Notes: a model not told the origin generated them from the sequence alone. DNA of 64,000 nt from Nocardia sp. NBC_01730 (GCF_035920445.1 NZ_CP109162.1:8432001-8496000), one strand, 5' to 3'; positions 1 through 10,197 are shown, numbered from the stretch's first letter. Made by a program: numbers and translations.

Positions 1-501
1 GTGCTCAAGCTGAAGAAATCCGACATGAGCGTCGTCACCCGCTCCTACACGCTGCCCTACGCGACCGAGGACTTGGCGGCTCTCGCCGCCGCCGCGCAGC
101 GTTCGGCGCTGGACCCACAAGAGCTGGGTCCGATCCGGCTGGTCGGGGTGAGCTACGGCGGCCTGTCGACGGTCCGCCAGGAATCGTTGTTCCCGGAACT
201 CGACCGAGGTCCAGTTGCCGAGATCGCCGAGGAGCAGCCGGAAGCCGCCGAGCCCCCGCGATTCGACGACACGGTTGGTGCGTCGCAAGCCGTCGCCGCG
301 CCCACACTGCCGGTCAGCGTCTGGCATCCAGGCATGGACGTGACGCATCCCGAGCACGGCCACGGCTGGGTGCAGGGCGCTGGGCTCGGGGTGGTGACCG
401 TCCGCTTCGAAACCCGTTCGACCGGACCGGGTCCCGCGCGCACCTTCGCCGCCGCCGACGCCGCGCTCGCCCGGGCCGACCCCTTGGACAGTCTGCTCTG
501 A
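1..501 (+). CDS. dinB: DNA polymerase IV (DinB), C-terminal part; gene cut by window start
   Basis: This is the 3' end of a Y-family translesion DNA polymerase. The reading frame is open at base 1, so the GTG there is probably an internal valine codon and not a start. The first 65 or so residues (LKLKKSDMSVVTRSYTLP, then LVGVSYGGLS and QESLFPEL) match the little-finger domain and the end typical of DinB. The protein then continues for about 100 residues, poor in structure at first and ending in a HPEHGHGWVQG...VTVRFET segment. That kind of tail is common in actinobacterial DinB proteins. The catalytic palm and fingers lie outside the window, so the active site cannot be checked. Confidence 0.9.
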   Translation: MLKLKKSDMSVVTRSYTLPYATEDLAALAAAAQRSALDPQELGPIRLVGVSYGGLSTVRQESLFPELDRGPVAEIAEEQPEAAEPPRFDDTVGASQAVAAPTLPVSVWHPGMDVTHPEHGHGWVQGAGLGVVTVRFETRSTGPGPARTFAAADAALARADPLDSLL

Positions 502-698
502 CAAACGCCCGCGACGGCTCGACATTGCCCGGTCGGACGCGTACGTTCGCTGCCGACGACATCCGTCTGTCCCGTGTGGATCTCGGCGGTGGTTTCCGCC
601 GCCGGGTAGCCTGGGGCCTCGTGCAGCGCCGCCGGTTCGGGTGACGGCTGCCATGGTGGAACACGACACGGACCTACTCGAACGTAAAGGACGAGCAG

Positions 699-1199
699 TT
701 GAAGCTTCGTAAGACTGGACGCATCGCGATCGCAGGCCTTGCCATCGTCGCCGCGCTTGGCATGACCGCCTGCGGCAGCGACGACAAGGACAGCAAGCCC
801 GCCGCCAAGACGTCGACCAGCGCCAAGGCGTCGGCGGCCGCGAGCGCGAACCTGCCGCCGGTCCCCACCGTCGCGGAGCTGAACACCGCCATGACGCGGG
901 CACTGGACCCGTCGGTGCCCGCCTCGGAGAAGCTGGACAACGTCCAAGGCGCCGAAACCGATCCGACGCTGCCGGACCGGCTGTCGCAGGCCGTGTCCGG
1001 CGCCGACGTGAAGATCGAGGTCACCGACGTGACCTCGTTCGGCGACAGCGTGAACGCCAAGGCCAAGTTCACTCTGAACGGCCAGGACAACATTGTCGAG
1101 GTGCCGTTCGTCGCCGACAACGGCAAGTGGAAGATCCAGAAGGCATGGGCCTGCACAATGCTGACCAACCTGGGCCAGCAGTCGGCCGCCTGCGGCTGA
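699..1199 (+). CDS. MTB12-like secreted lipoprotein
   Basis: The product is a 166-residue putative lipoprotein. It starts at TTG, chosen because AAAGGA lies about 8 bases upstream. The signal peptide ends in a lipobox (GMTAC, Cys about 25), followed by an Asp/Lys/Ser-rich linker. The C-terminal domain runs from about PPVPTVAELNTAMTRALDP to the end, with the pattern of the low-molecular-weight antigen MTB12 family of mycolata, and has two C-terminal cysteines (WACTM and SAACG). The biochemical role of this family is unknown. A hairpin 14 bases after the stop suggests a monocistronic unit. Confidence 0.8.
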   Translation: MKLRKTGRIAIAGLAIVAALGMTACGSDDKDSKPAAKTSTSAKASAAASANLPPVPTVAELNTAMTRALDPSVPASEKLDNVQGAETDPTLPDRLSQAVSGADVKIEVTDVTSFGDSVNAKAKFTLNGQDNIVEVPFVADNGKWKIQKAWACTMLTNLGQQSAACG

Positions 1200-1213
1200 T
1201 TCGCTCGACAGGT

Positions 1214-1251
1214 CGGGCCGGCCGCCGGGATCTGCCCCGGTCGCCGGCCCG
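1214..1251 (+). terminator. Hairpin after the lipoprotein gene
   Basis: CGGGCCGGC (1214-1222) and GCCGGCCCG (1243-1251) form a 9-bp stem. The 20-base loop can itself fold (CCGGG with CCCGG). It lies just after the lipoprotein stop and has no clear U-tract, as is usual in actinobacteria. Confidence 0.45.
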
Positions 1252-1438
1252 TCGTCGTCGCACGGCCGACCATCCGACCTCATCGCCCGCTCCGGGCGGG
1301 CACGGCTGTCGTTCCGGGCTGTCCTGATCGAAATTTCCTGTGCGACCGGGAATATGTCTTGTCCAGCCGGGCAGCGCGGCCTGGACCGATCCGAACGTGA
1401 AGCTTGCCAGCTCTGCGATCCGGGGCCGGCGGCACCGC

Positions 1439-1948
1439 CTACTGAATTATCCGCAGGATCGCGCACGTCGAGTTGGCGTGCGCGTAGAGGTCGCCGTCTG
1501 TGACGCCGAGGAGGCGAGCCTCCGCGCTGGCGGTGGTGGGCCCCACGTGGATCGCGGTGCCTTCGCAGCGCAGGGTTCGGGTGTCGATGCGCACAGGGCG
1601 CAGCACATGGATGCCGATCTGGACGGAGGTGGATCTCGTGGCGCCGGGCAGCCTCGTCATCACCGCGGCGGCGAGTGCCGATTCCAGCAGGGCGGTCACG
1701 AAGCCGCCGTGCACGCTGCCCATCGGATCGAGCAGGTGATCGCCCGGCTCGCCCTCGAACACCACCGTCCCGTCGCCGACCTGTACCAGCCGGAAGCCGA
1801 GCGTGCTCATGATCGGGGCCTCCGGGAACCGTCCGTCGAGCGCTTCCTGCAAGATCTCACGGCCGGTCATGTGCTCGATGTCGGGCGTCGCTTCAGGACG
1901 TGGCCGCCAGGAGTGTGTGCGGGGGTGGAGAGGTTGCGGTGCTGCCAT
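1439..1948 (-). CDS. PaaI-family hotdog thioesterase
   Basis: This is a 169-residue acyl-CoA thioesterase-like protein. The hotdog core is recognisable from MGSVHGGFVTALLESALAAAV (long helix with the HGG motif of PaaI/YbgC enzymes) followed by RSTSVQIGIHVLRPV and a final EARLLGVTDGDLYAHANSTC strand. Such enzymes hydrolyse acyl-CoA thioesters in the cytoplasm; the substrate cannot be predicted. The start at 1948 gives about 25 residues before the conserved part, and a later start (MTGREILQE, about residue 27) is possible. The gene is convergent with the upstream lipoprotein gene. Confidence 0.8.
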   Translation of the reverse strand: MAAPQPLHPRTHSWRPRPEATPDIEHMTGREILQEALDGRFPEAPIMSTLGFRLVQVGDGTVVFEGEPGDHLLDPMGSVHGGFVTALLESALAAAVMTRLPGATRSTSVQIGIHVLRPVRIDTRTLRCEGTAIHVGPTTASAEARLLGVTDGDLYAHANSTCAILRIIQ

Positions 1949-2170
1949 GGGTCGACGCTACGAGTGTCGCGGAGCGAGCAAAAGCGTCGGATCCGACACG
2001 TTTGCTCTAATCCCCGACATCACGCTGGCGGAAAATAGCCGCATCGGGATCGGCCCGGCCGGCCGGTGGTGCTCGAGCGATCGGCCGGGTCGCTGTGGGA
2101 GACCGACCGGAGAGCCAGGAGCGCAGGTTTCGGAAGCGGCTGGCGCGTTCTCGCACCCGGGTGCGCGTGG

Positions 2171-3091
2171 TCAGGCGTTGGCCGGTGGTTGCGGGACGGC
2201 GACTGGCTTCCTGCGCACACGCCGGGCGCGCAGGAGGGCGTCGGTGGTGAAAATCGCCAGTGCGACCCAGATCAGCGCGAAACCCGTCCAGCGGGAGGCG
2301 GGCATCGGTTCGTGCGCGACGGCGACGCCCCAGACCATCTGCAGGGCGGGGGTGAGATATTGCAGCAGGCCCATGGTGGACAGCGGAACCCGTTGGGCCG
2401 CAACCGCGAACAGCAGCAGTGGCACGAGGGTGACCGGGCCGGTGGACATCATCAGTGCGGCATGTCCCGCGCTGGAACCGAATTCACTGCGCCCGGTGGC
2501 CACGAGCGCGATCACGAACGCCAGCGCGAACGGTGCGGCGACCACCCCCTCCGCGGCGATGCCGCGCAACGCGTCCAGCGGGATCACCTTCTTCACCAGG
2601 CCGTAGGTGGCGAATGAGCAGGCCAATGCCAACGCGATGACGGGAGGTCTGCCGTAGTCGATGGTGAGCACCGTCACCGCGGTCGCGCCGAGGGCCAGCG
2701 CAGCCCACTGAGCTCGTGCCAGCCGCTCGCGGAAGATCACGACGCCGAACGCGACCGTGACCAGCGGGTTGATGAAGTACCCGAGCGCGCACTCCACGAC
2801 GTGTCCGGAGGTGACACCGTAGACGTACACCCCCCAGTTGAGCGCGATCGCGGTCGAAGCGACCGCAGCCAGCCGCCAGACCCGCCCGCTGATGTCGCGT
2901 AGCTCGCGTCGTCGCCCGCTCGCCGCGAGCACCGTGAGCACCACGACCAGCGTCCACAGGATTCGCTGGGCCACAACCTCGCCCGCGCGGGCGAACGCCA
3001 GCAACCCGAAGAACGCGGGGAACAGACCCCACAGGAAGAATGCGCTTGTTCCGAACGTCACACCGGGGATAGACCTGCTTTGCCGCACCAT
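2171..3091 (-). CDS. rarD: RarD-type EamA permease
   Basis: The product has about 306 residues and ten predicted membrane helices. The start of the mature fold (TSAFFLWGLFPAFFGLL) and later segments (ECALGYFINPLVTVAFGVVIFRERL cut into helices, TGPVTLVPLLLFA, GLLQYLTPALQM) are those of the RarD branch of the drug/metabolite transporter superfamily. The ATG at 3091 is preferred; an in-frame GTG at 3109 would add six residues. The 5' end lies only 32 bases from the divergent P-type ATPase gene, so the two promoters must overlap. The substrate is unknown. Confidence 0.85.
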   Translation of the reverse strand: MVRQSRSIPGVTFGTSAFFLWGLFPAFFGLLAFARAGEVVAQRILWTLVVVLTVLAASGRRRELRDISGRVWRLAAVASTAIALNWGVYVYGVTSGHVVECALGYFINPLVTVAFGVVIFRERLARAQWAALALGATAVTVLTIDYGRPPVIALALACSFATYGLVKKVIPLDALRGIAAEGVVAAPFALAFVIALVATGRSEFGSSAGHAALMMSTGPVTLVPLLLFAVAAQRVPLSTMGLLQYLTPALQMVWGVAVAHEPMPASRWTGFALIWVALAIFTTDALLRARRVRRKPVAVPQPPANA

Positions 3092-3123
3092 GACGAACGT
3101 AGTTGTCACGTAGCCTTGCGGTC

Positions 3124-5562
3124 ATGTCGATTACCGTGCAGGCTTCGGGCGCCACCGGACTTACCACGGCGGAGGTCGAACAGCGGCGCCGTGACGGCCG
3201 CACCAACGACGTGCCCGATCGTGCGAGCCGCTCGGTCCGCGACATCATCCGCGCGAACGTCTTCACCCGGATCAACGCCATCCTCGGCGTCCTGTTCATC
3301 CTGGTGCTCGCGACCGGCTCGATCATCGACGGTATGTTCGGCCTGCTGATCGTCGCCAACAGCGCGGTCGGCATCATCCAGGAGATCCGCGCCAAACGCA
3401 CCTTGGACCGGCTGGCCATCGTCAGTCAGGCCAAGCCGACCGTGCGCCGCGACGGCGCGGCCGTCGAGATCGCGCCGCGCGAGGTGGTACTCGACGACCT
3501 GATCGAGCTCGGCCCCGGTGACCAGATCGTCGTGGACGGCACCGTCGAGGAATCCGCGCAGCTCGAGGTGGACGAATCGCTGCTCACCGGTGAGGCCGAT
3601 TCGATCGACAAGGCGGTCGGCGCCACAGTGCTGTCGGGCAGCTATGTGGTCTCCGGGTCCGGCGCCTACCGGGCAACCAAGGTCGGCAAGGACGCCTACG
3701 CGGCGCAACTGGCCGAGGAGGCGAGCAAGTTCACCCTGGTGCACTCCGAGCTGCGCACCGGCATCGACAAGATCCTGAAGTTCATCACCTACCTGCTCAT
3801 TCCCGCCGGCTTGCTGAGCATCTACAACCAGCTGGTCTCCAGCAAGGAGTCGTGGCGGCCCGCGGTCACCGGCATGGTTGCCGCACTCGTGCCGATGGTG
3901 CCCGAAGGGCTGGTGCTGATGACCTCGATCGCGTTCGCGGTCGGCGTCGTGCGACTGGGTCGGCGTCAGTGCCTCGTCCAGGAGCTGCCCGCCATCGAGG
4001 GCTTGGCCCGTGTCGACGTGGTCTGCGCGGACAAGACCGGCACGCTGACCGAGAACGGGATGCGGCTGTCGGACATCAAGACGCTCGAGTCCTTCGACGA
4101 CACCGAGGTCCGCACCGCGCTGGCCGCGCTGGCAGCCGACGATCCGCGTCCGAACGCCAGCGTGCAGGCGATCGCGGAGGCGCTGCCGGACGGCCCCGGC
4201 TGGCAGCGGACGGCCGTGGCGCCGTTCTCCTCGGCCAAGAAGTGGAGCGGCTGCTCCTATGGTGCGCACGGCGACTGGCTGCTCGGCGCGCCGGACGTGT
4301 TGCTCGACGCCGGCTCCGAGGATGCGCGCGTAGCCGAGGAGCTCGGTTCCTCCGGTTTGCGCATCCTGCTACTGGCTCGCGGCGACCGTCCGGTGGACGC
4401 ACCGGACGCCCCGGGTGCGGTGCGGCCCGCCGCTTTGGTCGTGCTCGAGCAGAAGGTCAGGGCCGACGCCCGCGACACCCTCGAATACTTTGCGAGCCAA
4501 GATGTTTCCATCAAGGTGATCTCCGGCGACAACGCCGTGTCGGTCGGCGCGGTGGCCTCCTCGCTGGACCTGGCGGGCGGCGACCACGCCATCGATGCGC
4601 GCGAGCTGCCCGAGGACCGCGACCAGCTGGCCGACGTGCTGGCGCGCAGCACCACTTTCGGCCGGGTTCGCCCGGACCAGAAGCGCGCCATGGTTTCGGC
4701 ACTGCAATCGCGCGGGCACACCGTGGCGATGACCGGTGACGGCGTGAACGACGTTCTGGCGCTGAAGGATTCCGATATCGGTGTCGCGATGGGCTCGGGC
4801 AGCCCTGCTACTCGCGCGGTCGCTCAGATCGTCCTGCTGGACAACAGATTCGCCACGCTGCCCTACGTGGTCGGCGAGGGGCGCCGGGTGATCGGCAACA
4901 TCGAGCGGGTCTCGAACCTGTTCCTCACCAAGACTGTCTACTCCGTGCTGCTCGCGTTCCTGGTCGGCCTCGCTGGCGTCGGCTCACAGATCTTCGACTA
5001 CGCGCCGATCGGTTATCCGTTCCTGCCGCGCCACGTCACGATCGCGGCCTGGTTCACCATCGGCATCCCGGCGTTCATCCTCTCGCTCGCGCCGAACAAC
5101 GAGCGCGCCCGCACGGGGTTCGTCGCGCGCGTGATGCGACTGGCCATCCCGTCGGGCGTTGTGATCGGCGTGGCCACCTTCGTCGCCTATCTGATCGCCT
5201 ACGCCGGTCCGCACGCCGGCGAGGAGCAGAAGATCCAGGCGGGCACTACCGCGCTCATCACGCTGATCATGATCGCGGTGTGGGTGCTGGCCATCGTGGC
5301 GCGGCCGTACGTGTGGTGGAAGGTCTTGTTGCTCGCGGCGTCCGTCGCGGCCTACGTCTTCCTGTTCACGGTTCCGTTCACCCGGGAGTTCTTCAAACTC
5401 GATCCCTCCAACGTCGCGTTGACGGGCGCCGCGGTGGTCTGCGGCGTGGTCGGCATCGTGCTCGTCGAGGCCGCTTGGTGGGTGAGCGCGGCCATGTTGG
5501 GGGAGCGGCGGCAACTTTTCCCGAGCTCACCGGGCGGGGCGCCCGACCAACTGGACGCCTGA
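3124..5562 (+). CDS. ctpE: CtpE-like cation-transporting P-type ATPase
   Basis: This is an 812-residue P-type ATPase. Visible motifs are LTGEAD (about residue 155, the TGES position), PEGL in the transmembrane ion-binding helix (about 260), [10 protein letters not shown] with the phosphorylated Asp at about 303, and [12 protein letters not shown] in the hinge (about 537). It has no N-terminal heavy-metal domain. The overall pattern matches the mycobacterial CtpE branch, whose member in Mycobacterium smegmatis has been linked to calcium uptake; that substrate is an inference here. The ATG at 3124 is 7 bases after TAGCCT (3111-3116), which suggests a leaderless transcript. An in-frame TTG at 3103 is less likely. 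Confidence 0.9.
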   Translation: MSITVQASGATGLTTAEVEQRRRDGRTNDVPDRASRSVRDIIRANVFTRINAILGVLFILVLATGSIIDGMFGLLIVANSAVGIIQEIRAKRTLDRLAIVSQAKPTVRRDGAAVEIAPREVVLDDLIELGPGDQIVVDGTVEESAQLEVDESLLTGEADSIDKAVGATVLSGSYVVSGSGAYRATKVGKDAYAAQLAEEASKFTLVHSELRTGIDKILKFITYLLIPAGLLSIYNQLVSSKESWRPAVTGMVAALVPMVPEGLVLMTSIAFAVGVVRLGRRQCLVQELPAIEGLARVDVVCADKTGTLTENGMRLSDIKTLESFDDTEVRTALAALAADDPRPNASVQAIAEALPDGPGWQRTAVAPFSSAKKWSGCSYGAHGDWLLGAPDVLLDAGSEDARVAEELGSSGLRILLLARGDRPVDAPDAPGAVRPAALVVLEQKVRADARDTLEYFASQDVSIKVISGDNAVSVGAVASSLDLAGGDHAIDARELPEDRDQLADVLARSTTFGRVRPDQKRAMVSALQSRGHTVAMTGDGVNDVLALKDSDIGVAMGSGSPATRAVAQIVLLDNRFATLPYVVGEGRRVIGNIERVSNLFLTKTVYSVLLAFLVGLAGVGSQIFDYAPIGYPFLPRHVTIAAWFTIGIPAFILSLAPNNERARTGFVARVMRLAIPSGVVIGVATFVAYLIAYAGPHAGEEQKIQAGTTALITLIMIAVWVLAIVARPYVWWKVLLLAASVAAYVFLFTVPFTREFFKLDPSNVALTGAAVVCGVVGIVLVEAAWWVSAAMLGERRQLFPSSPGGAPDQLDA

Positions 5563-5625
5563 TTCGCGGCGCCGCGAGAACCCTTGTGCGAGGCGGTCAT
5601 TCAGGGTTGGGGTACCTTCTCGACT

Positions 5626-6444
5626 ATGGAGGTACTGCTGCACCAGATCGACGCGTTTGCCGACGCACCGTTCTCGGGCAACCCGGCCGCGGTGATGCCG
5701 CTCTTGTCGTGGCTCCCAGATGCGTTGCTGCAACATCTGGCCGAGGAGAACAACCTCGCCGAAACCGCCTTCTACACCTCGCAATTACCTCCCGAGGCGG
5801 GTGCGGCGCCTGGCGACTGGCCCGCCTTCCACCTCCGCTGGTTCACGCCGACGGTAGAGGTGGCCATGTGCGGGCACGCCACCTTGGCCTGTGCCGCCCA
5901 GATTCTGGCCGACGTGCACCCAGGGGCCGACCGGGTGAGCTTCTTCACGCGTAGCGGCTGGCTGCACGTCGACCGCACCGACGACGACGAGTTCGTCCTC
6001 GATCTGCCGGTCGTGCGCAGCATCGCGGTGCGGCCCGATCCGGCGCTCGTCGCGGCGCTCGGGGTGCGCCCGGTGCGGGCGTACTCCGGCACGGACGAGG
6101 TGATCGTCGTCGCGACCGAACAGGAGGTCCGCGCTGCCGCGCCGGTGCTCTCCGCCTTTCCGGCGCTGCCGCGCGCCGCGATCGTCACCGCCCCCGGTGA
6201 TTCGGCCGACTTCGTCTCCCGGGTCTTCGCCCCGGGCGCGGGCATACCCGAAGACCCGGTGACCGGATCGGCGCATGCCCAACTGGTTCCGCTGTGGAGC
6301 GAGCACTTGGGGCGCACGGAACTGCACGCCCGACAGCTATCCCGCCGTGGCGGAACCCTGCGCTGCGAACTCGTCGACGACCGCGTCCGACTGCTCGGCC
6401 GCTGCCGCCGCTATCTCGACGGGGTCGTCACTCTGCCGGACTGA
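5626..6444 (+). CDS. PhzF-family epimerase/isomerase-like protein
   Basis: The 272-residue protein has the two-lobed diaminopimelate-epimerase-like PhzF fold. HQIDAFADAPFSGNPAAV at the start and NNLAETAF, which carries the conserved acidic catalytic residue of the family, mark the N-terminal lobe. WFTPTVEVAMCGHATLA and PGAGIPEDPVTGSAHAQL are the other family signatures. Reactions in the family include proton-shift isomerisations, but the substrate of this one is unknown. No phenazine genes are nearby, so a phenazine role is not implied. TACCTT (5613-5618) lies 7 bases before the ATG, so the mRNA may be leaderless. A 14-bp palindrome lies between this gene and ctpE. Confidence 0.85.
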   Translation: MEVLLHQIDAFADAPFSGNPAAVMPLLSWLPDALLQHLAEENNLAETAFYTSQLPPEAGAAPGDWPAFHLRWFTPTVEVAMCGHATLACAAQILADVHPGADRVSFFTRSGWLHVDRTDDDEFVLDLPVVRSIAVRPDPALVAALGVRPVRAYSGTDEVIVVATEQEVRAAAPVLSAFPALPRAAIVTAPGDSADFVSRVFAPGAGIPEDPVTGSAHAQLVPLWSEHLGRTELHARQLSRRGGTLRCELVDDRVRLLGRCRRYLDGVVTLPD

Positions 6445-6667
6445 CATCCGGTCCGCGTGGCCGTAGTGCTCGTTCCGTCGGCGACGACGGTCGTGGAATC
6501 GGTGGTCGTGAGACTGGTCGCACTGGAACGGATGGACGCGGAGCCGACGCCGGCATGATGGTGGCACGAGCCGCTCGCCGGGGTGCCGCGTTCTCCTGTG
6601 CCGCTTGGCTATTCGAGTTCCGGTGGCGGCGCTGAGCCGCGACGCCTTCGCGATGCTGTCCAGCACG

Positions 6668-6916
6668 TCACCGCCGCCCACGAGCCTGGTGGTCCCTCGG
6701 CAGGTCGGAATCACCCTGGTCGCCGATCGGAAACAGGATAGGGCTCAGCAGGTACTGTGCTCGTCCCGGCGCGGCCTCGTTGGCCAGCACGGGTGCGATG
6801 ACCGCGCGCATACCCTCGATCAGCGCGTCGACCTCGTCCGTGCGGAGCCAGACCGCGTGCTGCCGGTACCCGACCAGGTCGCGGAAGGGTTCGGCGTCGT
6901 CGCGGTCCAGTAGGCC
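6668..6916 (-). pseudogene. 3' fragment of a helix-turn-helix (ArsR-like) regulator
   Basis: On the minus strand, 83 open codons ending in TGA at 6668 read as a coherent protein tail: GLLDRDDAEPFRDLVGYRQH, then AVWLRTDEVDALIEGMRAV, then IAPVLANEAAPGRAQYLLSP. The VWLRTDEVDALI pattern resembles the C-terminal part of ArsR-like winged-helix regulators. There is no start codon, ribosome site or DNA-binding domain upstream, because the frame runs straight into the 5' end of the divergent hydrolase. I read this as the remnant left by a deletion. The family call is tentative, but the coding character is fairly clear. Confidence 0.5.
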
Positions 6917-6921
6917 TGCGT

Positions 6922-7878
6922 TTGGCGCCGGACACCGGCACGGGGTGGCAGCCTCCGCCCTACGCCGACCCGAGTGCTTTTGCCGAGCATGACGTCACTG
7001 TCGGTTCCGGCGCACTCGCGGTCGCGGGAACGATGAGCCTTCCGCGGCATCGCGACGCCGTGCCCGCGGTCGTCCTACTCAGCGGAGGAGGGCCGTTCGA
7101 CCGCGACGAGACCAGCGGTCCGAACAAGCCGATCAAGGACATCGCCTGGGGGCTGGCCTCCCTCGGCATTGCGACGCTGCGGTTCGACAAGGTGACCTGG
7201 ACGCGCCACGGGGTGGCCGGCGATCCCGGATTCACCATGACCGAGGAGTATGTGCCGCACGCGATGTCGGCGATCCGCCTGCTGCGCGAGCGGCCGGAGG
7301 TGGATGCCGGGCGCGTCTTCGTCCTCGGCCACAGCATGGGTGGCAAGGTCGCGCCGCGCGTCGCGGCCGCCGAACCGGCCGTCGCCGGGCTGGTGATCAT
7401 GGCGGGCGACGCCCAGCCGATGCACCATGAGGCGGTGCGCGTCACCCGGTATCTCGCGTCCCTCGATCCGAGCCCGCAGGCCGCGGCCAGGGCGGCGGCA
7501 ATGGCTCGCCTGGCCGCGGTGGTGGACCGCCCCGGGCTTTCGCCGGCGACGCCGCGCGCCGAGCTGCCGCTCGGCCTCTCCGGCGGGTACTGGCTGGATC
7601 TGCTCGGCTACCAACCGGTTTCGACGGCCGCCGCGCTGCCGACACCGCTGCTGCTGCTCCAGGGTGGGCGCGACTACCAGGTGACGCTCGCCGACGACTT
7701 CGCTCGCTGGAGGTCCGGGCTCACCGACCACCCCGACGTAACCTTCCGGGTGTACCCGGACGACGACCATCTGTTCTTCCCCGGGACCGGTCCGCCCACG
7801 CCCGCGGACTACGAAGCAGCGCAGCACGTCGACCCAGCGGTGCTCACCGACGTCGCGGAGTGCCTGATGAGGCGCTGA
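6922..7878 (+). CDS. Alpha/beta hydrolase, probably 5'-truncated
   Basis: The 318-residue frame contains a serine-hydrolase fold: VVLLSGGGPFDRDET, then the nucleophile elbow GHSMGG (Ser about residue 138), a later Asp in LLLLQGGRDYQVT and His in PDDDHLFF, so the triad is complete. The only start is a TTG without a visible ribosome site. The sequence opens with GWQPPPYADPSAFAEHDVTV, which in relatives follows a separate N-terminal domain. Together with the regulator fragment ending at the same point on the other strand, this suggests loss of the 5' end. It may still encode a soluble esterase-like domain, but expression is doubtful. Confidence 0.65.
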   Translation: MAPDTGTGWQPPPYADPSAFAEHDVTVGSGALAVAGTMSLPRHRDAVPAVVLLSGGGPFDRDETSGPNKPIKDIAWGLASLGIATLRFDKVTWTRHGVAGDPGFTMTEEYVPHAMSAIRLLRERPEVDAGRVFVLGHSMGGKVAPRVAAAEPAVAGLVIMAGDAQPMHHEAVRVTRYLASLDPSPQAAARAAAMARLAAVVDRPGLSPATPRAELPLGLSGGYWLDLLGYQPVSTAAALPTPLLLLQGGRDYQVTLADDFARWRSGLTDHPDVTFRVYPDDDHLFFPGTGPPTPADYEAAQHVDPAVLTDVAECLMRR

Positions 7879-7890
7879 GAGGCCGGCGCG

Positions 7891-8556
7891 TCACCGGTCC
7901 GGGACCGGCCCGTCGTCGGGGCCGGGCAGCACCACGTCGAGGTAGTCGGGCAGGAGCGGGACCACCGCGAAACGGCCTGCCAGCGCGTCGGCGGGAAGTG
8001 CCTGGACGGCGCGGATGCCATTCTGGGAGGCGAGGTTTCGCAGCGCCGTCAGCGGCCCGCGGGCGACGAGGCCGACCACGCACGCACAGCCTGCGCGTAG
8101 CCGTGCGGCGGAGACGCCGACTATGCGGCCGGAGCGGTTGTCGGAAGGACGCGGGAGCAGCCAGGCCGCGTACCCTGCCGAATCCACGGCCGCGCCGACG
8201 TCTTCCGGGACGGGCACGGCGACGAGGGGTGTCTGGACCCGGGGAATCGGCACCCGATACAGCACCTGCGCGACGCGCAGGCCAACGGTGTAGTCCGGAA
8301 TCCGTTCCGGCCCCAAGGGTTCGGTGAACGACAGCAGTGCCCAGTGCTGATCGCCGTCGGATCCGGTCAGCGAATCCCGCGCCCGCGCGAGGTAGTCCGC
8401 CACCTGCTCACCTCGGTCCGGCCCGAGCCGGTCGGTGAACACCCCGGCCTTGCGCGGCGGATTCAGCACACCGAGCGCGACGATCAGCACGACCAGCGCG
8501 ACGGCCGCCGCGGCGAGGGCGATGCCACGCCGCGGCAGCGCGCGCCGGTCAGGCAT
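7891..8556 (-). CDS. Conserved single-pass membrane protein downstream of rluD
   Basis: The 221-residue protein has one N-terminal transmembrane helix ([19 protein letters not shown], about residues 14-32) and an extracytoplasmic domain of about 185 residues. Two cysteines, in AGCACVVG, may pair. I do not recognise a domain. The ATG at 8556 overlaps the rluD stop, so it is the third gene of an lspA-rluD-membrane protein operon and is translationally coupled. The longer open frame running into rluD is a shadow. The stop is only 12 bases from the convergent hydrolase stop. Confidence 0.7.
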   Translation of the reverse strand: MPDRRALPRRGIALAAAAVALVVLIVALGVLNPPRKAGVFTDRLGPDRGEQVADYLARARDSLTGSDGDQHWALLSFTEPLGPERIPDYTVGLRVAQVLYRVPIPRVQTPLVAVPVPEDVGAAVDSAGYAAWLLPRPSDNRSGRIVGVSAARLRAGCACVVGLVARGPLTALRNLASQNGIRAVQALPADALAGRFAVVPLLPDYLDVVLPGPDDGPVPDR

Positions 8557-9475
8557 TGCGCAGGACGTCCAAGGCGTGCCGCAGGTCGTCCGGGTACTCG
8601 CTGGTGATCTCCAGATAGCGGCCGTCCGCGGGATGCTGGAATCCCAGCGAGCGGGCGTGCAGCCATTGCCGTTCCAGCCCGAGCCGCTGGGCAAGGCGCG
8701 GGTCAGCACCGTAGGTGAGGTCGCCACAGCAAGGATGGCGGATCGCGGAGAAATGCACCCGGATCTGATGGGTGCGGCCGGTCTCCAGGTGGACGTCGAG
8801 CAGGCTCGCCGACTGGAACGCCTCAACCGTGTCGTAGTGCGTGATACTCGGGCGGCCGTCGGCGGTGACCGCGAACTTCCAGTCGTTGCCGCGGGCCCGG
8901 CCGATCGGGGCGTCGATGGTGCCGCTGCTCGGATCCGGATGTCCCTGCACCAGCGCGTGATACCGCTTGTCGATGGTGCGCTGCTTGAACGCGCGCTTGA
9001 GCACCGTGTACGCGTGCTCGGACTGCGCGACCACCATCACCCCGGAGGTGCCGACGTCGAGGCGGTGCACGATGCCCTGCCGCTCATGGGCGCCCGAGGT
9101 GGAGATGCGGTATCCGGCCGCGGCCAGCCCGCCAACCACGGTCGGCCCGCTCCAGCCGACACCGGTGTGCGCGGCTACGCCGACCGGCTTGTCCACCGCG
9201 ACGATGTCGTCGTCGGCGTAGAGGATCTTCATGCCCTCCACCGGTTCGGCCTCGATCGTCAACTCCCGCTCGGGTTCCGGGAACATCACCTCGAGCCATG
9301 CGCCCGCCGCGAGCCGGTCGGACTTGCCCGCGGCCACGCCGTCGAGCTGCACCGAGCCTTCTTCGGCGAGCGTCGCCACAGCGGTGCGGGACAGGCCGAG
9401 CAGCCGGGACAGTCCCGCGTCGACGCGCATACCGTCGAGCCCGTCGGGCACCGGCATGGTTCTGGTCTCCCTCAT
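8549..9475 (-). CDS. rluD: RluD-family 23S rRNA pseudouridine synthase
   Basis: The 308-residue protein has an N-terminal S4 RNA-binding domain ([20 protein letters not shown]...GSVQLDG, about residues 16-50) and a catalytic domain with [13 protein letters not shown]. The Asp of HRLD is the catalytic residue of the RluA/RluD family. [13 protein letters not shown] and the final [10 protein letters not shown] are further signatures. It is predicted to convert uridines of helix 69 of 23S rRNA to pseudouridine. The ATG at 9475 forms an ATGA overlap with the lspA stop; a downstream ATG (MPVPDG) is an alternative. Confidence 0.92.
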   Translation of the reverse strand: MRETRTMPVPDGLDGMRVDAGLSRLLGLSRTAVATLAEEGSVQLDGVAAGKSDRLAAGAWLEVMFPEPERELTIEAEPVEGMKILYADDDIVAVDKPVGVAAHTGVGWSGPTVVGGLAAAGYRISTSGAHERQGIVHRLDVGTSGVMVVAQSEHAYTVLKRAFKQRTIDKRYHALVQGHPDPSSGTIDAPIGRARGNDWKFAVTADGRPSITHYDTVEAFQSASLLDVHLETGRTHQIRVHFSAIRHPCCGDLTYGADPRLAQRLGLERQWLHARSLGFQHPADGRYLEITSEYPDDLRHALDVLRNA

Positions 9476-10068
9476 GCCGCGCTCTCCCCGCCGCTGTGCT
9501 CGGCGCCGCGGCCGACCCGGGTCCCGTTCGGCTCGAAACCGAACACGGTGAGCACCACGAGCAGGATCGCGCCGCACACGATCGAGGAGTCGGCCACGTT
9601 GAATACCGGCCACCAGCCGATCGCGACGAAGTCGACCACGTGCCCCTGCAGCGGGCCGGGCGCGCGGAACAGCCGGTCCACCAAATTGCCGAGCGCGCCG
9701 CCGAGCACCATGCCGAGGCCGATCGCCCACCACAGCGAGCGCAGGGTGCGGCCGATGCGGACCACCCCGATCACGACGGCGGCGGCGACCAGGGTCAGCA
9801 GCCAGGTCATGCCCGTCGCCATGGAAAAGGCCGCGCCGGGATTGCGTACCAGGCTCAGTCGCGCGAAGTCGCCGATGATCGGTACCGGATCGCCCGGCGT
9901 CAGCTTCGCGACCGCGACGGTCTTGGTGAGCAGATCCAGGCCGAGCAGGACCGCGGCGATGACGAGCAAGGTCCGCAGGCGCTGCGGCGAAATCGCTGGG
10001 GTCGTCGGATCAGCGGTGTTTGCTGGGCTCTCCTCGGGCGGCGGGTCATCACTCACGACGACTATCAT
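9472..10068 (-). CDS. lspA: Lipoprotein signal peptidase
   Basis: This is signal peptidase II, an inner-membrane aspartyl protease that cleaves prolipoproteins. Family blocks are visible: NPGAAFS, GNLVDR and FNVADSS, the last two carrying the catalytic aspartates. Four membrane helices are evident, with a charged Pro/Asp-rich N-terminal extension. The start is set at ATG 10068 (MIVVVSDD), giving 198 residues; an upstream in-frame start at 10170 would add 34 low-complexity residues and is less likely. The several lipoproteins in this window are its likely substrates. The gene is coupled to rluD. Confidence 0.92.
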   Translation of the reverse strand: MIVVVSDDPPPEESPANTADPTTPAISPQRLRTLLVIAAVLLGLDLLTKTVAVAKLTPGDPVPIIGDFARLSLVRNPGAAFSMATGMTWLLTLVAAAVVIGVVRIGRTLRSLWWAIGLGMVLGGALGNLVDRLFRAPGPLQGHVVDFVAIGWWPVFNVADSSIVCGAILLVVLTVFGFEPNGTRVGRGAEHSGGESAA

Positions 10069-10197
10069 CTCTCGAGCGCGATCCGGGCCGGTGCGCGAGT
10101 CCGATTGCCGCGCTTCTCCGGGCGGTTCGTGGTCGCGCGCGGCGCGCGGACCAGATGTCCCAGCTGACACTCAGGAAGCGGTCGTACGCTGTTGCTC

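Noticed and set aside
3106..4269. 387-codon antisense frame inside ctpE
   Set aside because: Same shadow effect; the ATPase motifs on the plus strand decide the frame.
5626..6444. Phenazine biosynthesis role for the PhzF-like gene
   Set aside because: None of the other phenazine genes is present, and PhzF-like proteins are widespread in organisms that make no phenazines.
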